Below are positions 1 through 8,576 of a DNA stretch of 41,759 bases, piece after piece (position 1 is the first letter of the stretch; each line of letters begins with the position of its first letter). Below the pieces are notes generated by a model. The model was not told where the DNA came from. It made no database searches and saw only the letters and a program-made list of their open reading frames with translations. Both the position numbers and the translations under genes were made by a program. The stretch comes from an uncultured Clostridia bacterium (GTDB lineage Bacteria; Bacillota; Clostridia; Oscillospirales; CAG-272), in NCBI GenBank assembly GCA_944381095.1, contig CALWJW010000009.1:1-41759 (forward strand), in the 5' to 3' direction.

Positions 1-40
1 CACAAACGGAGGATTTTTCTCATCGGTTAACCTCAATTGA

Positions 41-66
41 ACCACGCGACTATCGCGTGGTTTTCG
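41..66 (+). terminator. Intrinsic terminator of an upstream plus-strand gene
   Basis: A perfect 9-bp stem (ACCACGCGA / TCGCGTGGT, 41-49 with 53-61) closes a 3-base CTA loop and runs into TTTTCGTT. It would end a plus-strand transcript entering from outside the window. The first 40 bases hold stop codons in more than one plus frame (28-30 and 38-40), so the end of that gene cannot be placed. Confidence 0.7.
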
Positions 67-74
67 TTATACAA

Positions 75-108
75 AAAAATCTCCCAGTACTGCGACAGGG
101 AGATTTTT
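75..108. terminator. Bidirectional intrinsic terminator
   Basis: An 11-bp stem (AAAAATCTCCC 75-85 with GGGAGATTTTT 98-108) has a 12-base loop and T-runs on both strands. On the minus strand the T-run continues through 73-79. It sits 70 bases beyond the stop of the minus-strand mechanosensitive channel gene and should end that transcript, as well as read-through from the left on the plus strand. Confidence 0.8.
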
Positions 109-177
109 AAAACGCCGGCTGATGTGTCAATCGTATCGTTTCATCGATCCGGACTTGTTAAGACCGTCAAATCATTT

Positions 178-987
178 TCATTTGTCTATGTGAACGTCAA
201 GCTGCGGGAACGGTATTTCGATCTCGTTTTCGTCAAATACCTCTTTTGCTTTCTCGGTAAGGTCAAAATAAACAGTCCAATAATCCGAGGCCTTCACCCA
301 GACCCTCACCTTAACCGTAATCTGCGATTCATCATAAGAACTTATCCTGACGAACGGTTCGGGATCCCTTAACACCATTTCACAGGCGTAACACATATCT
401 TTCAGTACAGTCAACACATTTTTCATATCGCTTTTATACGAAACACCGAGTACTATTTCACATCTGCGGGTTTCGTTGATCGAATAATTCTGAACAACAG
501 CGTTAGACAGCTGCCCGTTAGGAACCACTATCCTTACATTGTCCGGTGTGTCAAGTATTGTATAGAGAATGGTTATCTCCTTGACTGTACCGGAAACGTC
601 ATCCGCCACAATGTAGTTCCCGACGCGGAACGGATGAAACATCAGTATCATCAGTCCTCCGGCAAGATTCGCAAGGCTTCCCTGCAAGGCAAGACCTATT
701 GCCAGTCCTGCCGATCCTATGACTGCCACAAAATTTGTCATCGGTACACCGAGTATCGCAACCGCGGTCAATATAATTACGGATTTGAGCGAAATTGAAA
801 GAAAACTTAAGATAAACGTCTGTGCCCCGGTGTCTATCTTATGGAATTTTTTCGATTTTTTCAGTAGCTTCATGAAAAGCTTTATCAGCTTGAAACCTAT
901 CCAAAGAACAAGTATAGCCGTCAGTAGCTTCCCGCCGAATTCAATCAGCCATCTGAGCAGACTGTCGAGAAACGCCTGCATATCCAT
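178..987 (-). CDS. mscS: MscS-family small-conductance mechanosensitive channel
   Basis: The 269-residue product fits the compact, single-module MscS family: membrane channels that open under hypo-osmotic stress and release solutes. Visible are three N-terminal membrane segments (about residues 12-34, 58-80 and 85-118). The last is the Gly/Ala-rich pore helix, with the hallmark run AGLAIGLALQGSLANLAGG, followed by the FHPFRVGNYI start of the beta domain and the cytoplasmic alpha/beta C-terminus. The ATG is preceded by GGGGGT about 8 bases upstream. The gene is monocistronic: a consensus promoter lies at 1020-1048 and a terminator at 75-108. It is divergent from the serpin gene. Family assignment is firm; gating properties cannot be read from sequence. 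Confidence 0.93.
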   Translation of the reverse strand: MDMQAFLDSLLRWLIEFGGKLLTAILVLWIGFKLIKLFMKLLKKSKKFHKIDTGAQTFILSFLSISLKSVIILTAVAILGVPMTNFVAVIGSAGLAIGLALQGSLANLAGGLMILMFHPFRVGNYIVADDVSGTVKEITILYTILDTPDNVRIVVPNGQLSNAVVQNYSINETRRCEIVLGVSYKSDMKNVLTVLKDMCYACEMVLRDPEPFVRISSYDESQITVKVRVWVKASDYWTVYFDLTEKAKEVFDENEIEIPFPQLDVHIDK

Positions 988-1019
988 TTTTTTACCCCCT
1001 TGTTTTTTATTTCCGGATA

Positions 1020-1048
1020 ATTATACACCAATTTTTACAAAATGTCAA
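1020..1048 (-). promoter_or_regulatory. Promoter of the MscS gene
   Basis: On the minus strand TTGACA (complement of 1043-1048) and TATAAT (complement of 1020-1025) are separated by exactly 17 bases, a consensus vegetative sigma factor promoter. Transcription would start about 25 bases upstream of the ATG. Its -35 box lies 5 bases from the tandem repeat at 1053-1096. Confidence 0.85.
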
Positions 1049-1052
1049 CAGT

Positions 1053-1096
1053 CCGGATACCAGTAAATTATGTACCGGATACCAGTAAATTATGTA
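1053..1096. repeat. Perfect tandem duplication of a 22-bp unit between divergent promoters
   Basis: Two identical 22-bp units (1053-1074 and 1075-1096), each beginning CCGGATACCAG, abut with no spacer. They fill almost all the space between the -35 boxes of the mscS promoter (1043-1048) and the serpin promoter (1104-1109). This suits a pair of same-face regulator sites (22 bp is about two helical turns) or a recent slippage duplication; the sequence cannot say which. Confidence 0.85.
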
Positions 1097-1103
1097 TGTG
1101 CAC

Positions 1104-1132
1104 TTGACTGTTCGCACAGTCTGTGCTATAAT
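1104..1132 (+). promoter_or_regulatory. Promoter of the serpin/flavodoxin unit
   Basis: TTGACT (1104-1109) and TATAAT (1127-1132) with a 17-base spacer form a strong promoter. The predicted start is near 1139, giving a leader of about 75 bases before the GTG start at 1213. Confidence 0.85.
1114..1126. promoter_or_regulatory. Palindromic operator candidate inside the promoter spacer
   Basis: The perfect palindrome GCACAG-T-CTGTGC fills the spacer between the -35 and -10 boxes of the serpin promoter and touches the -10. A dimeric repressor bound here would block RNA polymerase. The regulator is not identifiable from the window. Confidence 0.5.
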
Positions 1133-1212
1133 AAAGAGGAAGAGTGGAAAATTTACATCAGATCAGTTTTCAGATCCTTACGATAAAATCAGGTTAAGAA
1201 GGAGGAAAGCCT

Positions 1213-2526
1213 GTGTTTTCGGCATTTTTTGAATCGGCGCAAAAAAAACTTATCTCCCTTACTGCGCTGCTACTTGCTTTTTCAGCTATAATGGCAGGCT
1301 GTTCTGCCGTACCCGGCAACCCGGACAACAGCGATCAGGGAAATTTGGCGTCATACCGGAGCCTGACCGAAGGTTATGCGGCAAAGCCGATAGCCGAAAA
1401 AATAACCGATTATAATTTCACTACCGCAGTCAAAAACTTTTCTGCAAAGCTTTGCGCAAACTCGTCTTTCGGATCATCAAACGTCATATATTCTCCGACA
1501 GCTCTTCTGAGCGCTTCTTCTCTTATGGTGAACGCCTCCGACGAACCGACCCGGCTGGAACTGCTTGATATTCTCGGCTTTACCGGGGGGATAAGCGATC
1601 TTAACGAATATCTGGCAACATATTCAAGTTATTTGAGGCGCAATGAAAAACTTTACCTTCATCAATCTTTCTGGATAAATAACGCTTCAAGCGACATTTC
1701 GGTGAGCGAGGCGTTTTTGAAGGTAAACGCCGATTATTACGGCGCGTCAGGTTTCACATTCGATACCGGAAAATATCCTTTTAACGATTATCTTGTCAAT
1801 TGGGCTTCTGATACCGTGGGAATGCAGAAATTCACCCTTGACTCTACTCTTTTCGATACGCAGTCTGTCAGTCTGGCGTCATCACTATATGGTTCCCTCG
1901 AATGGGCGGAACCATTCACATTTACCGAGAATTTGCTTTTCAAATCAGCAGACGGCGATAAAGAAATCCCGTTTATTATTTCTGACACCGCAACCGTTGT
2001 TTCTCTGAGCATTGCTTCGGGATTTTCCAAAGAATTTTCAAACGGATGTACTTTTGTAGCCCTTTTGCCAAACGAAGGAGTTTCGCTTGCCACGCTGGCT
2101 TCCGAAGTCTCAGACTTGAAGGTTTCGGGCGTACTTAATCACGAAAGCCAGGATCCCGTAAAGGTACGTATCCCTTCTTTCAGTATACGCGGTGCTTACG
2201 ACTGTTCAAAGCTTATGTCGAAGGCCGGCTTGGTAACTCCTTTCAAAACAGGTGAGAATGTTTTTTCTTACCTTGCTGTGACACCGGTTCAGCTTTACCT
2301 CGGAAATATGATAAACGCAACCGAGTTCTCATTCGGCTCCGGGGGCATTAACGCACCTGACGCAAATACAACTCCGATTATCTCCGAATCCGAATCTTCT
2401 GAAACCGTGGAGCCTGATGAAGAGACTCACATCGAGGCGACGCTTGATTTCGATCGGCCGTTTATTTACATGGTCTTTGACAGCAACAACTTGCCCGTCT
2501 ACATCGGAAGTTTTATTTCACCGTAA
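1213..2526 (+). CDS. Serpin-family lipoprotein
   Basis: The 437-residue product starts at GTG; AAGGAGGA at 1199-1206 lies 6 bases upstream and decides the start. Residues 13-30 form a lipoprotein signal ending in SAIMAGC, so Cys30 should be lipid-anchored on the outer face of the membrane. Residues about 65-437 show the serpin fold: FSAKLCANSS and YSPTALLSASSLMVNA near the N-terminus, and at the C-terminus DFDRPFIYMVFDSNNLPVYIGSF, matching the DRPF...I...GR strand of serpins. Serpins are suicide inhibitors of serine or cysteine proteases. The expected hinge, rich in small residues after Glu-Glu-Gly, is poorly kept, and the reactive loop region (about 375-408) is long and acidic (ESESSETVEPDEET). 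Inhibitory function is therefore uncertain. It lies 46 bases upstream of the flavodoxin-like gene on the same strand. Confidence 0.85.
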   Translation: MFSAFFESAQKKLISLTALLLAFSAIMAGCSAVPGNPDNSDQGNLASYRSLTEGYAAKPIAEKITDYNFTTAVKNFSAKLCANSSFGSSNVIYSPTALLSASSLMVNASDEPTRLELLDILGFTGGISDLNEYLATYSSYLRRNEKLYLHQSFWINNASSDISVSEAFLKVNADYYGASGFTFDTGKYPFNDYLVNWASDTVGMQKFTLDSTLFDTQSVSLASSLYGSLEWAEPFTFTENLLFKSADGDKEIPFIISDTATVVSLSIASGFSKEFSNGCTFVALLPNEGVSLATLASEVSDLKVSGVLNHESQDPVKVRIPSFSIRGAYDCSKLMSKAGLVTPFKTGENVFSYLAVTPVQLYLGNMINATEFSFGSGGINAPDANTTPIISESESSETVEPDEETHIEATLDFDRPFIYMVFDSNNLPVYIGSFISP

Positions 2527-2572
2527 TTTTTTCTCTCGTCCCTGCATAGAATAAAATAAAAGGAGAACAGCT

Positions 2573-3193
2573 ATGAAGGTTCTTTTGATCAACGGCGGTC
2601 CGCATAAGTCAGGTGTAACAGCGGAAGCTTTATCGGAAATTTCCGCCACACTAGAAAAAGAAGGTATTGGAGCCGAAACGATCTGGCTCGGAAACGATCC
2701 GATAGCCGGCTGCATAGGCTGCGGCGTCTGTAAAAAAACCGGTTCTTGTTTCCGGAAAGATATTGTCAATATAGTCTCAGAACGACTTGAAGAATTTGAC
2801 GGTTTTATCTTCGCATCACCGGTCCATTACGCCGCCTGCTCAGGGGCATTGTCGTCGTTTATGGACAGACTTTTTATGTCTTCTGCCGTCAAAATGTATT
2901 TGAAGCCTGCCGCAGCAGTGGTATGTTGCAGGAGGGGCGGAGCTTCAGCTGCCTTTGACGAAATAAATAAATATTTCACAATGACCTGCATGCCGGTTAT
3001 AAGTTCACAGTACTGGAATCAGGTTCATGGCAGTAACGCCGAACAGGCAAGACAAGATCAAGAAGGTATGCAGACCATGCGTACACTTGCTTCCAATATG
3101 GCTTATATTCTGAAATGTCTGGAAGCCGGCAGAAACTGCGGCATACTGCCCCCTGTAAAGGAAGAACAGATACGCACAAATTTTATAAGATAA
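2573..3193 (+). CDS. Flavodoxin-like NAD(P)H-dependent FMN reductase / iron-sulfur flavoprotein
   Basis: This 206-residue protein of the flavodoxin-fold NADPH-dependent FMN reductase family is probably a cytoplasmic redox protein. The N-terminus MKVLLINGGPHKSGVTA is the FMN phosphate-binding loop, and the central FASPVHYAACSGALSSFMDR is the second flavin-contact region. Residues 47-59 (C47-x2-C50-x2-C53-x5-C59) carry the compact cysteine motif typical of iron-sulfur flavoproteins, so an FeS cluster is plausible. AAAGGAGA lies 8 bases upstream of the ATG. It should be cotranscribed with the serpin gene, and a terminator follows 28 bases after the stop. The substrate is unknown, and the pairing with a serpin has no obvious meaning. 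Confidence 0.85.
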   Translation: MKVLLINGGPHKSGVTAEALSEISATLEKEGIGAETIWLGNDPIAGCIGCGVCKKTGSCFRKDIVNIVSERLEEFDGFIFASPVHYAACSGALSSFMDRLFMSSAVKMYLKPAAAVVCCRRGGASAAFDEINKYFTMTCMPVISSQYWNQVHGSNAEQARQDQEGMQTMRTLASNMAYILKCLEAGRNCGILPPVKEEQIRTNFIR

Positions 3194-3221
3194 TTTTCAG
3201 CATAGCGTCAACAAAGCTGAA

Positions 3222-3268
3222 AGCGGGCAGAGATCAGGTTTACAACCCGGTCTCTGCCCGCTGTTTTC
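3222..3268 (+). terminator. Intrinsic terminator after the flavodoxin-like gene
   Basis: A perfect 12-bp stem (AGCGGGCAGAGA 3222-3233 with TCTCTGCCCGCT 3251-3262) is followed by GTTTTCC. It lies between converging transcription units; on the minus strand the following T-run is short, so it mainly serves the plus strand. Confidence 0.8.
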
Positions 3269-3347
3269 CATATAAAAATTCAGTACTCTTACGCTTGCCG
3301 ATAAACTAAACTTAACTGACAATCACGCTCCGTTCGGAATTACTTTC

Positions 3348-4835
3348 TCAGCCTATTGACGTATTTAATTTTTTACCGCAAAAAAGCTGCTTTTTTACCC
3401 TCAAAAACAAATACGCCGTCAGTGAGATAAATACAACTGTCATAATTACGAAAGAAGCTTTGAATGCCGCGTTTCCGTATACAGTTTGATCTGCTGACTT
3501 AACCGGCGGTATCTCTTCCGCCTCAACGCCATTTGTCAGCTGTCTGAGCAGCGAAACGGTAAATATCTTGTTTCCGTTATCGGAGTAGATGTCATAATCA
3601 TCGTTTATGTAAACGGCGCTTGATACCACCGTCAGCGTTCCGCCTGCACTGTTTACTGCCCTTACCGCCAGATTATGAATCCCTCTTTTATCCTGTTCTT
3701 CATTGAATTCAAAACCGTTTGAAATGTCAGATTTAGTGTAAGCCTCGGGTGACGTCACTAGTATAGGCCGGACCTCCACTCCATCAGGCAGATCCTCTGA
3801 AATTTTTACGGAAGTCGCTCCAAGCATAACAACACTTGCTCCGGCTTGACTTAACTTTTCACCGGATTCTTCATCGTTGACATCGGGAATGACCAGCGCA
3901 GAATACTCGCCGAAACGGTAATTTTCATTGTCCTCGAATACCGTATCCCCGGTCAACCGGATTCCCATTTCCTCACATAATGCCGAGAGCTCCGGCTTTT
4001 CGGAAGTACCCGAGCTCATGAGAAGTATCTTGCCGCCATTTTTCGCATAGTCACTGAGCATTTCACGGTTACGGGAACTGATATCCGCATACGCCGTAAG
4101 CATTACCGCATCAGCGTCATCGGGGATGCTTTGGGCATCGGCAGGAAACGCTTTTATTTCCGTCATGCCGTCTCTTATCATGTCGGTCAATCCGTATCCG
4201 AACCCTTGCCCCTCACCGGCCGACATCAGGTATACAGTTTTCAGGCTGTCGCCGGTACAGTAACGGATCGCCTGAGTGATCTCGTTTTCGTAACAGTAAC
4301 CGTCATAAAGTCCCAAAGACCCTCCATACAGTTCTTTGAATTCGGTATAACTGCAATCGATATATTCTTCGGTGTAGTAAACATTGTAGATGTAAAACGC
4401 CGCCGCTTCGGCGTCCCGGCTGTAACCGAAAAATGAATTGTACGGGAGATATACAGATCTTTTGCCGCTGCGTACAATAACGCTTCCGGACACAGGTGAT
4501 TCGGTATATTCCTTTATCTCATCCATGTCAATATCGGTATACAGAATCCTTACACTTATATTCTTATTGATTTTATCGTATTTACTGAGAAGATTCCTAA
4601 TACTTTCGTTCGGCGCTGACCCGGTCGAAACCAGGCAAAGCTCCACTTTTTCTTCATTATCGCCGAGGACTTGCTTTGTATAATCCGAAAGAGTATACAT
4701 TTTGTTTGAAGTGACGTCGGCGGTCAGATATCCTTCCGGTAAAATGGAAATGAGAATACTCACTATCATTAACAAAATCACGGTTGCTGTTGCAATAAGC
4801 GCAGTTTGCGTTGATCTCTCTTTTTTCAGATTCAT
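3348..4835 (-). CDS. GldG-like auxiliary protein of an ABC transporter
   Basis: The 495-residue product has one N-terminal membrane helix (about 13-33), a large extracytoplasmic domain (about 35-455) and one C-terminal helix (about 460-480) with a basic tail. This is the layout of GldG-type ABC auxiliary proteins. The text after the first helix (LTADVTSNKMYTLSDYTKQVL) resembles the start of that domain, where cells place a substrate-binding-like fold. The gene abuts the permease gene: TAA of the permease is directly followed by ATG. In gliding Bacteroidota GldA/F/G form an ABC complex; in Clostridia the cargo is unknown. It is the last gene of its unit. Confidence 0.75.
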   Translation of the reverse strand: MNLKKERSTQTALIATATVILLMIVSILISILPEGYLTADVTSNKMYTLSDYTKQVLGDNEEKVELCLVSTGSAPNESIRNLLSKYDKINKNISVRILYTDIDMDEIKEYTESPVSGSVIVRSGKRSVYLPYNSFFGYSRDAEAAAFYIYNVYYTEEYIDCSYTEFKELYGGSLGLYDGYCYENEITQAIRYCTGDSLKTVYLMSAGEGQGFGYGLTDMIRDGMTEIKAFPADAQSIPDDADAVMLTAYADISSRNREMLSDYAKNGGKILLMSSGTSEKPELSALCEEMGIRLTGDTVFEDNENYRFGEYSALVIPDVNDEESGEKLSQAGASVVMLGATSVKISEDLPDGVEVRPILVTSPEAYTKSDISNGFEFNEEQDKRGIHNLAVRAVNSAGGTLTVVSSAVYINDDYDIYSDNGNKIFTVSLLRQLTNGVEAEEIPPVKSADQTVYGNAAFKASFVIMTVVFISLTAYLFLRVKKQLFCGKKLNTSIG

Positions 4836-5723
4836 TTAATCTCCTTCCCCGTAACCTTCTGTACGGCTCTTTATTACAAATACCCCGACCGCCGTGCACG
4901 TCACCGTAAACAGGAGAAGTGACAAAACAGACCGCAAATCAAATATTCCGAAATAAAATCCTGACTCAGCGGTATTCGGTATAAAAAAATTCAAAAGAGC
5001 TTTCGCAAGAATCACAGAGTTTTGCTCTGATGTTGCGCAAACCAAAGCCGTAACGGTTCCCAAAACCGCAAACACCGATACAGAAAGCCATTTATTCCGA
5101 CCTATGACATAACAGATTATGGCCGGAATAATCGAAACGGCAACGCAAACCGACGCTCCCGCCATTTTGCTCATCTGTATGTTTTCGTGAATACCGCCGA
5201 ATACCGTAAACAGCACAACCGCAACGTAACTTGCAACGTATGCGGTGAGTTTGCGCTCACAAGCCGCCGAAATCACCGTCAGAGCGCTCATTGCCGCAAT
5301 GCTCACCAGAGCAAAACCAGCCACAGAAACAAGGGAAGACAAAAGTACAGTTCCCGTGAAAAAACTCATAATGACGGTAAGAGTCAGCATAAATAACACA
5401 GGCAACAGCAAAAAACTGCAAACAGCGAGCTGATAACCTATTACCGCTTCAACGGCTCCCGCTCCTGCTGACAAATAAAACCTGACTACACCGTTTTTGT
5501 TGTCACCGCTCAACGTCTCTGCCGTTACCAACGGGAAAAGGCAGAACATCGGCAACGTCAGGTACATAAGTCCTATCTCCGTCGACGGAATTCCCTTGCC
5601 GACGTTGTATACCGCCGTTATCACTGCCATACCGACAAGCACTGCCGTGCTGTACACATAAGTTCTTACCGAGCATAGCAGATTTTTCAGTGTGTTTATG
5701 TAAATCAGTTTTACACAGCTCAT
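4836..5723 (-). CDS. ABC transporter permease (GldF-like, ABC-2 type)
   Basis: This hydrophobic protein of 295 residues has about six to seven membrane segments (near 24-46, 52-68, 96-122, 127-150, 160-176, 187-205, 210-228 and 265-285). The motif PLVTAETLSGDNKNGVVRF between the second and third segments matches the ABC-2 permease signature of GldF/NosY-type proteins, which reads TMRLxAEExKxGTxELL in relatives. Its ATG overlaps the stop of the preceding ATPase-like gene by 4 bases, and its stop touches the GldG-like gene, so the three are translationally coupled. The substrate is unknown. Confidence 0.8.
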   Translation of the reverse strand: MSCVKLIYINTLKNLLCSVRTYVYSTAVLVGMAVITAVYNVGKGIPSTEIGLMYLTLPMFCLFPLVTAETLSGDNKNGVVRFYLSAGAGAVEAVIGYQLAVCSFLLLPVLFMLTLTVIMSFFTGTVLLSSLVSVAGFALVSIAAMSALTVISAACERKLTAYVASYVAVVLFTVFGGIHENIQMSKMAGASVCVAVSIIPAIICYVIGRNKWLSVSVFAVLGTVTALVCATSEQNSVILAKALLNFFIPNTAESGFYFGIFDLRSVLSLLLFTVTCTAVGVFVIKSRTEGYGEGD

Positions 5724-6841
5724 TTCACATCATCCCCGCCAGAATTGTTTCGATTCGAAAAAAGCGTACTTTCGCTGTTTCCGTTTTCAGACTCTTCCTC
5801 ATTTTCCTCATCGCTTTCAAACAGATCCGGTATTTCACTTGCAAACATGACATCGTTCAGACCGAGCCCGGACGGTTCTGAGTGCAACTCCTCCTCGGAC
5901 TTTTGAGTTTCGACTCTTTCAGCCTCTTTTTCTTCCATTACGCCGATTATTTCATTAAGTCGGTTACGCGGACCGGGCTTACAGCTTACAGTAGTCAAAC
6001 CGGCTTTTTTTATACCCGCAATCAGCTTTTCCCTCGTCAGCTCCTGACCGCTGAATCTCAACCGATAAAATCCTGCGTCAGTTTTCCCGGTTATTTCAAC
6101 CTCCGTATCCGGAATCATATTGAATATTTTTTCCGGATGTTCATCCATAGTCCCGGAAACCGTTACGATAAATTCGTTGCCTGCTTTTATCTCCATTCCG
6201 ACATCCGCACCGTTTCCGGAAAATACTGCTTCGCCGCCGGATATCACCAGCATCGTCCGCGCCGGCAATGCATCCGAAAAGCACTGCGCGCTGTAAATAA
6301 TATTTTTCCCGGAACTTACCAGCTCTGTTATTATTTCTTTCGCCTGCGTCTGATTTAACCCGCAAGTGGGATTTTGAGCAAAATACGATTCTGACTCCGA
6401 GTTTTTTATAACCCAGAGCAACACTTTTGCGCGCTGATAGGCGTCAAGATTTTCAAGTCTTTCAAAAACGGACGGAAATTCACTGATGTTACCGGGCAAA
6501 CTCCCGTCACGCACTTCCCGGCTGCAATCTGTCCCGGATTTTAACGGTAATTTTTTTCCGGTTTTCCTGTTTTTCCTTTTACCAAGCAGATTAGCAAGCG
6601 TCTTTAAAATTTCCGCTCCGTTCAGAAAATCAAAAAAGCCGGGATCAAATGATATGTATACAGTTTCGGAAAATGTATTTTCTATTTCTCCTGCGGTAGG
6701 TTTTTTACCTACGCATATAAGTTTTGCAAGTTCGTTTATAACTTTTTCGTCGGCGCCGGCTATGCACAAACTTTCTCCTTGGCTTATGAAACTCAGGTTA
6801 CTCAGACATTTTCCTGATGTTACATCGGTGAATTTTATCAT
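5720..6841 (-). CDS. Degenerate ABC ATPase-like subunit (pseudo-ATPase)
   Basis: The 373-residue product aligns along its first 215 residues with the ATPase partner of GldF/GldG transporters: MIKFTDVT at the start, then KPTAGEI where relatives have KPTSGEI, and SGGEAVFSG at the end of the domain. The catalytic motifs are gone. The Walker A position (about 29-37) reads GADEKVINE instead of GxxGxGKST. The signature LSGGQ is absent (about 130-137, ENLDAYQR). The Walker B/D-loop position (about 153-163) reads YFAQNPTCGLN in place of LLDEPTxGLD. The switch His is Gln186. Residues 215-310 form a C-terminal domain; about 310-373 is an acidic low-complexity tail. GAGGGG precedes the ATG. The frame is intact and coupled to the permease, so loss of ATP hydrolysis looks selected rather than simple decay. 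Confidence 0.75.
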   Translation of the reverse strand: MIKFTDVTSGKCLSNLSFISQGESLCIAGADEKVINELAKLICVGKKPTAGEIENTFSETVYISFDPGFFDFLNGAEILKTLANLLGKRKNRKTGKKLPLKSGTDCSREVRDGSLPGNISEFPSVFERLENLDAYQRAKVLLWVIKNSESESYFAQNPTCGLNQTQAKEIITELVSSGKNIIYSAQCFSDALPARTMLVISGGEAVFSGNGADVGMEIKAGNEFIVTVSGTMDEHPEKIFNMIPDTEVEITGKTDAGFYRLRFSGQELTREKLIAGIKKAGLTTVSCKPGPRNRLNEIIGVMEEKEAERVETQKSEEELHSEPSGLGLNDVMFASEIPDLFESDEENEEESENGNSESTLFSNRNNSGGDDVK

Positions 6842-6873
6842 TTCATATTCCCCTCATCCGGTATTTGACTTCC

Positions 6874-8079
6874 TTATTTTGCCTTTTCGTTCTTACTTCC
6901 CGAACCGAAAATTCTTGCAACAGCCGTCCTGTGAACCACTATTGCGCTTTTCGGACAGAATTCCTGACAGCAAAAACACCTTATACATTTTTTTCTGTCT
7001 ATTTTTATCTTTCCCTTTACTTTCCTTATCGCTTTTGCCGGGCAGATTCCGACGCATATTCCGCAACCTACACATTTATCTTTTTTCGGCTCCGGTCTTG
7101 TCCGCAGAATAAGCTTTAAAACGGATGACAAAGCGTTCCTTAGCCTGCTTTTGCCTTTACCGGAAAACAAAAGCGAGCTTCTCTCGACAACTCTTTCAAA
7201 ATCCTCCGTTTTCAGCCCTTCAAGCGACCCGTAAACCTTTATTTCACTGACATTTTCAGGTATAAGGCCTCTGCGGTATGCCGACATAAGTATCGGAAGC
7301 TCCTCTTTACTGAATCCGAGCATATCAGCCGCCACGTAATCAAGCGTATGCGGTGACTTACTTGCCAGTATGCAACCGATCTTCCTCGGAGTACCTGCCG
7401 TCGGACCGTTGCCCTCCATTCCAACCACCGCGTCCGCAATCGTCAGTACCGGATGAAAATATTCGTCGAGATCAGTTATCATATCGGCAAAGTCGTCGTA
7501 ATCCGGAAACCTGAAATGGTATTCGGGCTTCGTCACACCCGGTACCGTGCCGAACATATTTTTTGCTCCGCAGGACATTCCCATCATTCCGTGGCTTTTC
7601 AGCTTACAAAAATTTATTATCACGTCCGCTTTGTCAAGATAACCTGTGTATAAAAAGCTTTTCAACACCTTACCTTCCGGGAAAACTGCTTCTTTCTGCG
7701 AAAAATCACGGTTGAGCTCTGCTCCGAATTTTTCCGTTTCATGCATACCGGTGACGTTGTATATCCTTGAAAGAAACGCACTGTTGTAAAGTCCGCCGGG
7801 ACTGTCTCCTATTACGACCTCCGCGCCTTTTTCGCGAAGCAGCGTAACGAGGGCGCAAAGCAACACCGGGTGCGTTGTCGCCGCCTGAGACGGCTTCATT
7901 GCGGAAACAAGATTGGCTTTTATCACCACTTTCATGCCCGGCTTCACGAAATCAAGCCCGCCTATCGGCATCAGCGCATCAGTCAAAGCCCTGACCGCAC
8001 TGTCGTAATTATACTCTTCCAGTCTGACCACGGAAACCGCGTCAGAGACTTTATAATACTTTGAACCGGTATTTTCCAT
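6874..8079 (-). CDS. DUF362 protein with C-terminal 2[4Fe-4S] ferredoxin domain
   Basis: The 401-residue cytoplasmic protein has an N-terminal DUF362 domain (about 30-300), seen in VIKANLVSAMKPSQAATTHP, VVIGDSPGG and the NFCKLKSHGMMGMSCGAKNMFG block. A bacterial-type ferredoxin domain follows at about 335-390, with two C-x2-C-x2-C-x3-CP motifs (CVGCGICVGICP and CIRCFCCQEFCP) binding two [4Fe-4S] clusters. The molecular function of DUF362 proteins is not established; electron transfer is likely. AAAGGAGA lies 5 bases before the ATG. It precedes the Gld-like cassette by 32 bases on the same strand, so cotranscription is probable, but a joint role is not shown. Confidence 0.85.
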   Translation of the reverse strand: MENTGSKYYKVSDAVSVVRLEEYNYDSAVRALTDALMPIGGLDFVKPGMKVVIKANLVSAMKPSQAATTHPVLLCALVTLLREKGAEVVIGDSPGGLYNSAFLSRIYNVTGMHETEKFGAELNRDFSQKEAVFPEGKVLKSFLYTGYLDKADVIINFCKLKSHGMMGMSCGAKNMFGTVPGVTKPEYHFRFPDYDDFADMITDLDEYFHPVLTIADAVVGMEGNGPTAGTPRKIGCILASKSPHTLDYVAADMLGFSKEELPILMSAYRRGLIPENVSEIKVYGSLEGLKTEDFERVVERSSLLFSGKGKSRLRNALSSVLKLILRTRPEPKKDKCVGCGICVGICPAKAIRKVKGKIKIDRKKCIRCFCCQEFCPKSAIVVHRTAVARIFGSGSKNEKAK

Positions 8080-8576
8080 TTTTTCTCCTTTTACAGTCCT
8101 GTGAAAAGCACACTTATTTTCCGGGCGCAGAGTAACCGGTCATTCGCCGGAGTTTAAACATATTTAATAAACGACGGAACGCAGATCGCTTATATCATTT
8201 TCTTTGTCTTTCGAAATTTGCCTCACATTTTTACGATTTTACCTCGACACAATGCGTTTGTTCCTTTTTATATCAATTCAATAAAATCATTTTCTATGTT
8301 TTCCGGAATTAACCCGGAAGTTATAAATTAAGCAAAAGACAAAGAGGTCAGTTGGGAATTTAAAATATCCGCCACTCTCATTATATGATATAAATTTGCC
8401 GGCTCTCTCTACTGAATGTAAATTTATACGAACGCTTTTTTTAATTTTTTGTCCGAGCTATGCCTGCACTGTTAATACAAAATCACCCGTAATCCGGATT
8501 TCAGGTATTTCAGCTCCGGATTTTACACATTAAATTTTAATTTTTACAGACGCCTATTACCAACAATTTCCTTAAC
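8080..8576. other. AT-rich intergenic region between divergent genes
   Basis: About 500 bases between the minus-strand DUF362 gene and the citrate synthase promoter show no convincing coding frame or RNA gene. A TATAAT on the minus strand (complement of 8380-8385) has no good -35 partner, so the promoter of the DUF362 unit is not located. TCCGGATTT occurs twice near 8500-8525; its meaning is unclear. Confidence 0.5.
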
